64,000 nt of DNA from Gremmenia infestans. Lineage: Eukaryota; Ascomycota; Leotiomycetes; Helotiales; Hamatocanthoscyphaceae. The DNA is taken from positions 1,426,001 through 1,490,000 of the forward strand of contig JAFEVB010000008.1 of assembly GCA_032629725.1 (NCBI GenBank), given 5' to 3'. Below the pieces are notes generated by a model. That model did not search any database. It was not told the DNA's origin and worked only from the letters and a program-made list of their open reading frames with translations. Shown piece after piece: positions 32,703 to 43,369 of the stretch (position 1 is its first letter; the number at the start of each line of letters is the position of its first letter). Both the position numbers and the translations under genes were made by a program.

Positions 32703-34159
32703 AATGAACAGTTTTGCCTGGTAGAAAAGGGGAGAGACGCGCCACTGGGCGTTTTGAGGTTTTCATGAGGGGCAGACCGGAGATATAGATATTCCCTCGA
32801 ATCTAGATTGTGATGGACTAAATCCGACGATTCCATTGTTACATCGAGACGTACGATATCTCAAGCCCTAGATGCAGAAGGTGGCATATGAACCTGGAAG
32901 TCTTGCATACAAAAAGCGCGTAAGATTGATGTTACTAGGATGATGCTACCCCTGACGGCAGACCCGAATGCCGATCCGGGACTGTTATCCCTGCCATTTC
33001 CCCTGAAAGAGGCGTACAAATGATCCCGCCACATGCTGAGATTAGCTTCTGATTAGATCACGGATTCGCATCCTCCTAACTGTAGAAGGTGCGAAAGATG
33101 TAGGGCATCTGATGGATGTATAAGTTTGGAAATGTGATGTAAAATCCTTTCTCTTCTTCTCCTTTGCTCCGTACGTGATTTAGTTCTCACGCCTTTGTGC
33201 CCACTGCACATAATGCAGACTGTACAGTACTAGGTACCTTGGTAGGTGTTGGCATACTACCCCGCACTTGCAGCATGAAAGACTTCGCTCACTTCTCTCC
33301 GAAATTGCTGTGTTTAAGAAGGTTTGCTCACTTCCTATATATCTCCTGCTCATTGGATGCAAAGAAGTTCCCTTGGGGCCCACGGACCTATCGCGTTAGA
33401 TTACTTGTATTCACTCTGTGAGTTCTGAGCACCGGGAGAGAAATATCACTATCCAAAACTCTTTAACTTTCCTCAAAGGAATTTGGCTTGCATCACTTTG
33501 AACCGCCCCTTTAAACCTCATGAACATGCGCTCATAATTCGGACAGCAGATCGCCTTGTCTGCCTTCCTTTGAACAAGTCAGCTGCTGTCACCCGCAGGA
33601 AAAGGGGGGCAGGCTCGCCTAACACATTGTCCCCCTTTCACTGGCAGCCATTCAAGACACAAGGAAAGGCTCCCATGACAGTCAAATGCTCTGCCATGAC
33701 TGTCTTGGATATTTGAGAGAACTTAGTTAGTGCGGCATTTCCCGTTAGTCGGTGATACGTGCCGAGTCATCTCCTTAGAGTTTTTTTATTTTAGGGCTGG
33801 TCATGTTGACTAAAAAGAGCGGCATACTGTACGGAGTACCGGTAGCATCTTGGACATCACAATTGCAACACACAGAATTGAGTCCCAACAGCTACTAAAT
33901 AATGAGAAGTGATCCTGATGTTAGATTTATTACATTATCGCCGCATACGGGTAAAGTTTCCCTATTTTTAGTGTTTTACGCCCTAAGCTTTACTCCGTAG
34001 CGGGATGTAGGTAGGGCTGAAGCCGGTCAAGGTAGGCATGTGGCTGTGTGGCTGGTGGCTGAATTCACGACGCATTCGTCCCAACCTCAACCTCGTTTTC
34101 TTTCGACTACAAACAAAGTCAAAGTCATACTCATCTCTCACGCAGAGCCCTCTCTTAAG
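32703..34159. other. Spacer GH92 / DUF6604-like gene
   Basis: Divergent promoters over about 1.46 kb. Contains two TACTCCGTA-type motifs at 33830 and 33991. No gene supported. Confidence 0.5.
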
Positions 34160-37100
34160 ATGGCATCACGATTTGTGTCGGGAACATACCAAAGCTACAA
34201 AGCTGGGACCGGGAAAGTCCTGCATTGGCTCTATGAGAATGCCCAGAAGTGCGGGTACGGCGTCGAGCAAACGGAGGATAGCGAAGAGTGAAAAGGAGAA
34301 GCACAGGCAAAACCTCCCAAAAAGGCAAAACCGAAGCCAAAGTCAAAGAAGGGCAAAGGAAGTAAAGCTAGGGGAAGTGGGAAGGCAAAATCGAAGAACA
34401 CAAGCGCGTCAACTGGCGGGTCTCCAAAGTATGTGACGGTAAACGAATTATCGGCTCTTGCAGAAGCAAGTAAGTAGCTGTCACATGAGTGGCTGCTATA
34501 TCTGACTTTGAATCCAGTTGCTATTTCGGAGCTACAGATCAAGGTACCTTTATGGGTCACTGCCATGATTGAACAAGTAATTTCCGGGCGCAAAAAGAGT
34601 GCTCGATGGTTTTCTCGACAGGCGGGTGATACCACCAATAGCGATTTCGAAGAAAGCAATATAGGTCATCAACACTTTATCGAAGTCTTAGAAAACGTCC
34701 TGTCAATCTTGATTGACCTGCAGGAACCTACTGCCAAGCCAGCTACGAAGAAGGATGGTTTGGATGAGAACGATCCTCTTGAGCAAGTCACCAACATCTT
34801 TGATGCTTTGGAGATCGAGCCAGATACAGAGCATACTATGACTGAGCCTACACCTTCTGCACCAAAAGCTCAGAAAGCCAGTCCAAACGTTATATTTGAA
34901 GAGGAACGTAGCACCGAGGAGACCCTCGTAAGCATAATTGGCTCTTTGATTTTACCCTACCCTCTTCTATCATGTTTCGTCTCATGTACTCCAACTACTC
35001 CTTACTACTTCCTAAAAGGGGAACTTGTTTTTCTGCTTTCAAAACACTCTTGAAGAGGAAATGACTAACTCCCCTGTGATCTAGTGGCTAAGTAGGCGAA
35101 CATCCTCCTCCCCACCTTCCATTCTTCATTGTATTATATCGGCATATTGCGCCATTGAGGAATTCTTTGTCTTTGAAGAGATACTCGCTAACCGAATCGA
35201 ACTAGTCTACTGCTTTTTCGAAGATTTCAACATTGCTCGAGATCACATCAAGGAGCTTTGGACGGCGTATAAGCGTGGTGTTGTCGATCTTCCCACCGTG
35301 GCATTATCAACAAACACGGCATTTGAGCTATTCAAACGTGCCGAGGACGAGTTAGTGGCAGAATTGAGGTCTACTTTACCTTCACATCTCGTGAATCGGA
35401 TTCGCGGGTATTACGAGATTCAAGGTCTTCTCTACATGACCACAGCTAAGACCAGGGGCCAGGACCCGGAAAGCAGGAGGTCTTACGATGATCCATACAA
35501 CTACCAATTGTGGGATATTGCAGATTGGACCTGCCTTAACGTTTATATCATCCTCGGATCTTTCCTGCAGGTGATACAACGCGGCCATGTGCCTGTGTGC
35601 AAACCCGGACACTTTGGGAAGTTAAACCTCAACGAGGATATTCTATATCCCGACGAGAAGTTTACTCAAGATAAGATTGTTTTACTTGAACTTTTTATAC
35701 CAGAGTTCATGTTTCTGTGAGCAGCATTCCCTTGGCCCTATTCAAGGCATTGTCAATTCCCAAATCAAAGGAAAGAAAGACATTTTGGAGAGCACTATCA
35801 CTTCCTTCAATTGATCAAGCAAAATGAGAATGGTATTCTTGTCGATAATATTGAACAGTCTTTACTGATTTAAGAAATTCATTAGGCTGAATGTCAAAGA
35901 CCCTCGGACTAGGGCGGACGTCAAGTTTCCTGCCCAGGATGAACTCACCGGAGGGATTCTCGAAATGGTTCACGCTAAAGAAATACCAATATGGCTTGTC
36001 CTTGCTGTCCAAGTCCAGTAAGTTTCCAGTAGAACTTTTTCCATATATCAGTACCCTTTTTGTGATTAAATTTAAATTTCCTACACCTCCCCTGATAGTA
36101 AACCTGCTAACTTCTCGATCTTACAGGCTTGATGTCCACTACATGCTCCAAGGAGATATTTCACGACCCCATTCTGAACTCTCAGCTGCCGCAGTAAAAG
36201 CTACCGCCACCATTAAAGCCCATCAAGACTTCTCGAAAGATATGCACCTTGACAGCTGGCCCAAATCCAACGACAATGCATTGGAATTTTGTCTTTGGGA
36301 ACTGGACCATTGGATCAAGTCTGACACGCTCGATCCACTAAGGTCGAACACTTTTGTGAAACTTGGATATTCCAAGCGGGGCAATTTCGTGCTTCTGAAA
36401 ATGCACCCAGTCCTCTGCGGGTTGATGCTATTTCGTGTTAACCCAAATATGCAACATATTGGGTTGGCACTTGTTAATGCTTGGGGCGCATTACCTATTA
36501 CTCTGCATCTTTACAACGCTTGCTTGGCAGAGCGCCTCCTAAAAATCCCCTGGTGAGTCTCCCCGTAGTTCTGGTGGTTTGAGAAGCCCGCCTTTCGAAC
36601 TGGGACTTTGCTTCGAGGTCTCTCATGATTAGTGAACTGCTACAAACTTTGAGACACTGCCTCCCCCCCTTAACTTTTACCACAAATTGGGAACTTTGAG
36701 ACTTCTACTGATCTCGAAATTTTATTAGGATGGACATGGAAGGGATCATTAATGTGCATACTCCGAAGCGCATCTTCGTTGGTGACCGCCCGCATACTCC
36801 ACAGGAAGTAAGTTATGGTTACTTGGATCATTCGGGTATTAGCAGTGTCTCGCGAGGCTTCTATGACTCATGAAACATTTCCGCCCACCACCCAGTATTC
36901 GTGCTTTGTCAATTACTGACTCGGAATTTACATAGTATTTGAAGCGTTTTATGCTTGTGATGGGGTATTCAGCTAGTACCTTCTCTACTGACATACGACT
37001 AAACTCCAGACGACCGAATGCTTCTAAAAAAGGGCCTCGTCAAATGCTGGGAGAGTCTGTCATTGCAGAAATATACGCTGATAGATACCTACGGCATCTA

Positions 37101-38225
37101 AAAATGGGAGACCAGAATGCCCAACACTCAGGCTTTACCTTAGCTTCCATCGAGAAGCTTTTGGAAGCTTCAATGGTGCCAGCGACGGATAGGTACAACA
37201 CCAATAATGAAGCCGACGTATTGGGAGGAGCGTTCAAGACGATATTGATGCAAAACCGGCCGAAGAAAGGTCTTCTTCCTAAGTTTGCTAGGTCCCATAG
37301 ACTATCTACATTGCAACTCTTGACCGCGCTGGAGTATAGCATGAGCCACGAATCATTCGCTTCCAACGTCAATTACTTTTCGCTTCACATGCGCTGCTTC
37401 CGATTGCTACGAACTATAGTAGCGGAGATGGATCCTGTGTTTATCAAGTACTTCGGTCCTATGTATCTCGAGAAGGAATCACAGTTGCCCTTCCTCGTGG
37501 GATACATATTCCAAGCAGTTTCCGGAAGTTCTAAAGCCGGTGAGGTCTTATTTCCGAAGATCAAGAGCGATGAACAAGGAAGCAAAATGCTAATTCAGGT
37601 GAGCCGGATCGTTGCTCGATTCATTGAGAGCGAAGGCGAAGTCGAAACAGAGAAGGTGAAAGAGGCGTCCCAAGTTTTCGAGGGTTTTGAGCTTGAGACA
37701 GATACAGTCTCTCCAACTTTGGATAGGTTCGCATTGAAAACCACCATCCAGGCCTTCAACACGCTCCCACGCAGGAAAACAGTGCCGGTTTCAATGGTTC
37801 CCACAGGCCCCGGCCCAAATCATTGGCACTTCTCTCTCCGAAAGGTCAGCCACAGTCTAGACCCTCCTGACGTCGTTTATCTCGTCAGCCCCGAAACTGG
37901 CCTGATGCATGTCGGAGCTCCTGCCCAAGGCTCGCCGATTCTCAGTCTGCCAACTCTCGCTGACCAGGCCGATATGGTGGTCCTGCTTCTCCTTGGATCA
38001 TTCGTCAAAGGGGTTCTCAAGGGCGACCATGCCCATCACGCAAAATTTGCTCCCTGGAGCTGGAGTTGCAACGATGAGGCGCTTGCAAAGATAGTGGAAA
38101 ATAAACTCAAGGAATATGGTGTTAGAGAGGAGATATGTATCGTGCATTACGGAAACGTGGCGGAAAACGAGTTGTGCGAAGGTGTTTGGGCTACGCTGAA
38201 AGATTCATATTGTGACAGGTTTTAG
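34160..38225 (+). CDS. Large DUF6604-like protein, reading frame interrupted by TGA near the N-terminus
   Basis: Proposed exons 34160-34469, 34518-34927, 35085-35716, 35886-36017, 36127-36552, 36729-36807 and 36936-38225 sum to 1093 codons in one phase. The start MASRFVSGTYQSYKAGTGKV and the block KYVTVNELSALAEAI fit the N-terminal DUF6604 domain found in large fungal proteins of unknown function. Conserved-looking later parts include LVYCFFEDFNIARDHIKELW and PIWLVLAVQVQLDVHYML. A TGA at 34289-34291 lies in the same frame between VEQTEDSEE and the Lys/Pro linker GEAQAKPPKKAKPKPKSKK. Either the gene is dead, or a non-standard 45-bp intron (34262-34306, GTCGAG...CACAG) removes it. Introns of 109-176 bp are longer than in neighbours, and the 157- and 169-bp ones (34928-35084, 35717-35885) are the least certain. 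Confidence 0.65.
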
Positions 38226-38485
38226 GCCTCAGAGATGATGTATTTTGAATATTATAGAGGGAGGAATATAGAACATTTGGGATATGGGCCTCTTCTAAGA
38301 CTTACTCATCAAACTGCCCTCAATATCCAAATGTTAATAGCATTTAGTTTTCAAACCTGGCTAAAACTAAAAACCGTTGAAACCGCCGCGGAGATGCAAG
38401 CTCTCCGATTCGCCCGAACTATGTCCTTCTTCCCCACTTATAACTAGCCTCCTGACGTTTCCTTCAAGCTCCTATAAATCCCATC

Positions 38486-39153
38486 ATGACAAGTATACTC
38501 CTCAAAAGACTAGCAGTCCCACTGACCAAAACCCCTCCCCTTCTCACAACCCCGAAATACTTCCTCCGCACAATGGCCTCCTCAACTCAAACAGACACCA
38601 AACCACCTCTCCCACCCTTTACCCGCGAAACAGCTCAGATCAAGGTCAAAGCTGCTCAAGACTTGTGGAACACTCGAGATCCCCAAAAAGTCAAGAACGG
38701 ATATACGCCCGATACGATATGGAGGAACCGGGATCAGTTTCTGAAGGGTACGGATGAGATTGTGGCGTTTTTGACGAAAAAATGGGAGAGGGAGAATGGG
38801 TATAAATTAAGAAAGGAATTATTCTCATTCACAGATAACAAAGTAAGTCACAGCTAGGAGAAGGGTTTTTAACCTCCAAGTAGGACTGGGCGAGCAGCAG
38901 CAAGACAAAAAGAAATATAGCATCATGCTAACACGTGACCTCACAGATAGCAGTACAGTTTTGGTACGAGTTCTATGACCCCACAGGCCAATGGTATCGT
39001 TGTTATGGTCTCGAAGACTGGACGTTTGCTGAAGATGGCCGGATGAGGAAGAGGCAGATGAGTGGGAATGATGTGAAGATTACCAATGAGGAGCGCTGGT
39101 ACAAAGATGGGGTTGATGTCAACACTGTGGACATTGGTGAGAAGCATTGGTGA
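38486..39153 (+). CDS. DUF1348 / NTF2-like protein, possible mitochondrial form
   Basis: Exons 38486-38842 and 38947-39153 around a 104-bp intron give 187 residues. The core FTRETAQIKVKAAQDLWNTR, DTIWRNRDQFLKG, WERENGYKLRKELFSFTDNK and IAVQFWYEFYDPTGQWYRCY matches the DUF1348 family with the SnoaL/NTF2-like cone fold; function is unknown in most species. Typical bacterial homologues are about 150 residues and start near the second Met (38573, MASSTQTDTK). The first 29 residues (MTSILLKRLAVPLTKTPP...) are basic, without acidic residues, like a mitochondrial presequence. Two starts may therefore give mitochondrial and cytosolic forms. Only 260 bp separate it from the DUF6604-like gene upstream. 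Confidence 0.85.
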
Positions 39154-39425
39154 TTGGGGTATATAACAGTTGAGTCAAGGAATGAGATGAGCGCAACTCA
39201 TGAATGGGCAAGATTCAGAAGGGAAAATGGAAGTTCACGTGCACTTCTCTGAACTACTCCATCTACGTCGCTTAGGATGTTTTCTGTCTTACCTTACGTT
39301 CTTCTCCACTTTCTTCTCTATTATCAAAAACATAGATCATAAACACTGTTTGTAATTGTCTCAAATTTCCGTTCTCTCCTGGGAGGTCTTCCTCGGCGGC
39401 ATGTATCGAAAAGCCTTTCTTGCAA

Positions 39426-40528
39426 TCATTTCATCGAACCAGAGATCTCCTCCGCATGTGCGAAGCTTAGCTCCTTCAAAGTCTCCTCCCAGACCTGTTT
39501 TGTTGCCGTTTTCCCATCGTCCGTGTAGAAGAAAGTCGCAAGTCTGCCGTTGGTATGCCACTGTCAGTCAAAGCACTCCACTCTTCCATAGGAAAATACT
39601 CACGGCGAGATCTCAGTATTCATGAGAAAGCATCCATGCGACTCTTTTCCGTGCCCCAACAAAGCATCAACATAAGTAGCAGCCCCCCTACCCACCGGCC
39701 TCCCTGAAATCGCAAAGAACGCTTTCGCAGCTACCCCTATCACACCCTTTGCGTCCCGCGAGAGACTCGTGCCCTTCGTCAGACCTGGGTCAACCATGTT
39801 GATAATAACATCGTTGGAGTTGACATGCTCTGCCAACTCGACCAAGAAGAGCTGTGAAAGGAGCTTGGACACGCCGTAGCGCTCCTCTGGATCCCAGGGC
39901 GTGATTTTCGTGTCGTCGAATGAGGGGAGGAGAGGCCTCTCGTTGCGGTTTGGGAATTTACAGAGGTGTGCTGTCACAGAGTTGACGACAGTGATTCGGA
40001 CCGGACTTCCTCCTACGGCTCTGGCTTTCACCTTTAAAATTGGTAGTAGTAAAATGGTAAGTAGACATGTGCTCAGGTGGTGACTTGGATAGTCTTCTCA
40101 TGTCCCGTAGGCTGAACAGTGTTGAAAGCCATGGCGGAAAGTCCAGCATTTAAGATCGTGTAATCGATACGCGAGAGTTCGATATCGCATTTCCGGACAA
40201 ACGCCTGGATAGACTCATACGATTCCATATCCAAGGCCCAGACATTGATCGTTGCTGTGGAATTGGCGTCGCGAAGTTTTGCAGCAGCGTCTTTGCCTTT
40301 GCTAATGGACCGCACGGCTACTACGAGATGCGATAGGCCGAGTTCCAGGAGCTGCCGTGCTGATTCAAAACCGAGGCCAGTGTTGGCGCCTGTGACGATT
40401 GCGGTCTTTCCCTTCAAGTCGCCGAATTTTCTGATTGATGGTAGTTCTATTTTAACTTTGAATTGATTGTTCCAGAAGACCTTGCCGAAGTTCTTCGGTA
40501 GAGGGGGCATGTTCTTAGAGGCAACCAT
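39426..40528 (-). pseudogene. SDR family gene with one-base frameshift (pseudogene or sequencing error)
   Basis: Start MVASKNMPPLPKNF at 40528. The coding parts carry every SDR landmark: TGANTGLG, NAG in TILNAGLSAM, catalytic Ser in VVNSVTAH and YGVSK. The last 60-bp intron (39544-39603) joins EISP to LATFFYTDDG and the protein would end EEISGSMK at 39426. Between EKTIQV and STCLLTILLLPILKVKA, at 40079-40081, the frame shifts by one base and meets TGA three codons later. The downstream frame still encodes the conserved HLSTCLLTILLLPIL helix, so a single base appears to be missing. A 54-bp intron there would restore the frame but remove that helix, with poor splice sites. Homologues are retinol-dehydrogenase-like SDRs. 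Little further decay is seen, so the change is recent or an assembly artefact. Confidence 0.7.
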
Positions 40529-41206
40529 ATTTGTAATGTGGAAAAGACGATATGATATCAGTATGGGCAATGAAGCTCAAGTGAAAGGAAACGGCAGTAG
40601 TGTTATTTCGGAATGCCGAGTAGGAAGTAGATGTCCGAGCTACATTTTGATAGCAGCAAGCAGCGACTTGAGGCTACTTATATCATGAGAATGCAAGATC
40701 GAGATATCTTTGGAATCGGGGGATCTTTGATCAAAACTTTCGGGAATCATCAACTCTGTACTACTAATAGACATAAATCCCAAAGAGGAAGCCCCACTAT
40801 CTTGGCATTTATCGCCCGAATAGGATACCCCACAGTCTTGGCACGATTTAGGGGCTATTCGATGGTCTATGCCACAAGCGAACGCCTCCTTCTCCGTAAG
40901 CATACGCATACCTCATACTCCTGTTTCGGCATATACAACGTTTACATACAATACGCAACACAGCCTCCATCTCAATTTATTCGCCTTATACGTATACCTG
41001 AATTCTTGCCAAGCCCTCTTGACTTTCTGGATTTGGAAAGTCGCCGGATGACTTGAGTTGCTCTGCAGCACAAAGGCCGGCGCAATGGTACAGCCACAGT
41101 GTAGGTAGCTGCTCATCCTCCCCTGCCACTGGAGCACCATTGGCTTGCATACTCGTCGTAATTCCTACCCTCTACCAGTTGAAGTCTGAGCGAAGCAAAG
41201 CTAAGT
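40529..41206. other. Divergent promoter region SDR / TF-domain gene
   Basis: About 680 bp; no gene supported. Should carry the promoters of both flanking genes. Confidence 0.5.
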
Positions 41207-42806
41207 ATGATAGACACTGCCGGGTTCCATTTCGTTATTAGCACGCCTGCCCAGAGTTCCCAGACCCATGACAAGCGCGCCCGAAAGCCATCCAGAGTCA
41301 TGCAACAAAAGCAGGACGCCGGCAAGCCATTCGACTACGCTCGTGGATATCTCCAAATCGCAAATTTGGGTCGCTCAAAGAGTCTGTCTTTGAGGAAATA
41401 CCAAGTCCACGGCCCATCTTATCAGTTTCAAGTCCCAGGACGGTCGGTACGTATTTGTCTGGACTACAACTACCTCCAGGAGTCGAGCCTTACATGATAC
41501 AGGAGATAGTTAAATGTATGCCCTCGTCCCACTTTCACCTTCCACCACCTGCTTCTCAAGTGCAAAGAGAGGTGTAGTAGCACGGAGCCTAACTAAAGGA
41601 TTCGCAGTAGTCCAACTTGATATAAATGGGATATATCCTTTTGAGATATGCCTTGATGTTCATCCAGCAGTGCGGGGCTGGTTCCCATATATACTCGGCG
41701 ATGAATGCTGCCTCCAATCGATGATGTTTTCCGTTCGTGCATTTACGGACGGGGCTTTGCCCAACCAACTAAGCCGTTTTGCACGTCTCCACTTCGCCAA
41801 AACCCTTCAAATGCTTCAAGCTCGGCTTAATGATTCTAACCAGACTTTTGCGATTTCTGATGGCAAAATTATGGTTGTGTTCTTCTTGGCATCGGCTGCT
41901 GAGCTCATGGGAGACTTTGCTGCTGTAGAGAACCATATCAGAGGCTTGGAGAAGATTGTTAATCTGAGAGGCGAGGTCCAGGCGCTGAATATACACAATA
42001 ACTTACAGGCCAAGGTCTGCAGGTAGGTCTTAGCAGTCCTTTCCCATATGTTGGTGAGTCTATTTCACTCGGACGATCAATCTGACACGATGGCTAGGGC
42101 CGACTTATCCTATGCCTTACTTTCTGGACACCAGCCACTGTTTTTCAAGACAGGCCATTCATGGGATTGCTTCCTCGCGGACCGTGGCCTGATCCAATGT
42201 AGTCACCATCCTCATGACGTCAATATACACATCTTCTTGAAAAACAACATCGACCAAAGACTACATGATGTCTTTAGAGACTTGCATGCATTTTCCTGCA
42301 TCAGCAATCTTGCCTACCAAACGACTCGCAAGCTCTCACCCGAGATATACAACGAGGTAATGATATCCATCCTCTACCGACTCACTCATTTATGCTTCGA
42401 TGGCGACCCTATTCAGGAAGTGTTTCGAATCAGCTTGTTGGCTGTTTCCTCTACAATCTTCATGCAACGGCAGTTCATGGATAACCCATACGCCCATCTG
42501 TTAAATCTTTATCGCAACGCCTTGTTCCAACTAAGCAATTCGACCGGAGTTGAGCTTCCGGTATCTATTTCTCTTTGGATGATAATGTTGTTGCATGTGG
42601 TGGAACACAGAGAACAGTCTCCGGCGGATTGGCTGGGGGTCTGGTTTGACAGGATTATTTCCCATGCCGATGTCAAATCTTGGCCCCAAGCTCGCGAGAT
42701 GCTGGGGTCGATGGTATGGATTGACTTTGTGCATCACCGAGTTGGGAAGCTTGCTTTCGAAGCATCCATAATAAGGCTAGGATATTCAGCAGGACGCGAC
42801 TCTTGA
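41207..42806 (+). CDS. Fungal-specific TF-domain-like (PF11951-type) protein without zinc cluster
   Basis: Starts at the ATG 41207 (MIDTAGFHFVISTPAQ) with a basic segment (KRARKPSRVMQQKQ), as in the large tachykinin-like/Fungal_trans_2 group, which begins FxFVxxxxP and a basic helix but lacks a Zn2Cys6 domain. Downstream are the helical blocks ECCLQSMMFSVRAFTDG, FARLHFAKTLQMLQARL and FFLASAAELMGDFAAVENHI and RGLEKIVNLRGEVQ, typical of that C-terminal domain. The second intron (42023-42097, 75 bp, AG|G GCC) is firm. The first is less certain: a donor at 41451 with acceptor 41610, or a 13-bp microexon at 41502-41514, both stay in frame. A regulatory role is only suggested by family resemblance. 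Confidence 0.65.
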
Positions 42807-43369
42807 GATTGTTCATCACAAACTGTCACTCGATAAAGCTGCTCAGGGAAGCCGGCGAAACCAAGAGTGATTAGCGTTCGAATGGAAACCACCACCATAA
42901 TGAGCGACTCTACATGACAACCGAATCATTACTTCGAAATAATATATTCACGTGAATTAACATACATAGTTTCTGTTTTCACCACTTAATAATTCAACGT
43001 GTTTCACTCCGTATTTTGGTGTCTGAAAGAAGATTTACTTATAGTATCGGCCACCATTCGATTGCCAAAACCAAAATTTTCAATAAATGATCGAGTTATC
43101 CTTTTTCTAAGCTCGTCTTTTGCTTACTGAGACTTTCAGATAATAGCTGTTCCGACTGATTGGCAATTAATATTCACGTGCCCAGGACCGCCTTTGCGGG
43201 TTTCCAGCTAATGGAAATTACCAAATTAGCGTTCACGCGACAATGAATATATATTCATCACCGTAATCCCGTTCACAGCTTCAAAACCTTCAACATTCGC
43301 CACGAAGTCGAACCCTGCAAGCTAAATACTGCGTCGGCATGTGTTTACAGCACATATCCGTTGGGACCT
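42807..43369. other. Convergent spacer TF-domain gene / CocE gene
   Basis: Contains two AT-rich palindromes: ATTCACGTGAAT at 42946-42957 and TGAATATATATTCA at 43244-43257. No gene supported. Confidence 0.5.
42946..42957. promoter_or_regulatory. CACGTG-centred palindrome
   Basis: ATTCACGTGAAT is a perfect 12-bp palindrome around CACGTG. It lies between two convergent 3' ends, so a promoter role is not obvious. ATTCACGTG occurs again at about 43171. Confidence 0.35.

Noticed and set aside
35714..35830. Frameshift or open segment SSIPLALFKALSIPKS in the DUF6604-like gene
   Set aside because: A 169-bp GTGAGC...TTAG intron (35717-35885) keeps one frame through FMFL|LNVKDP, so a frameshift is not needed, although the intron is long.
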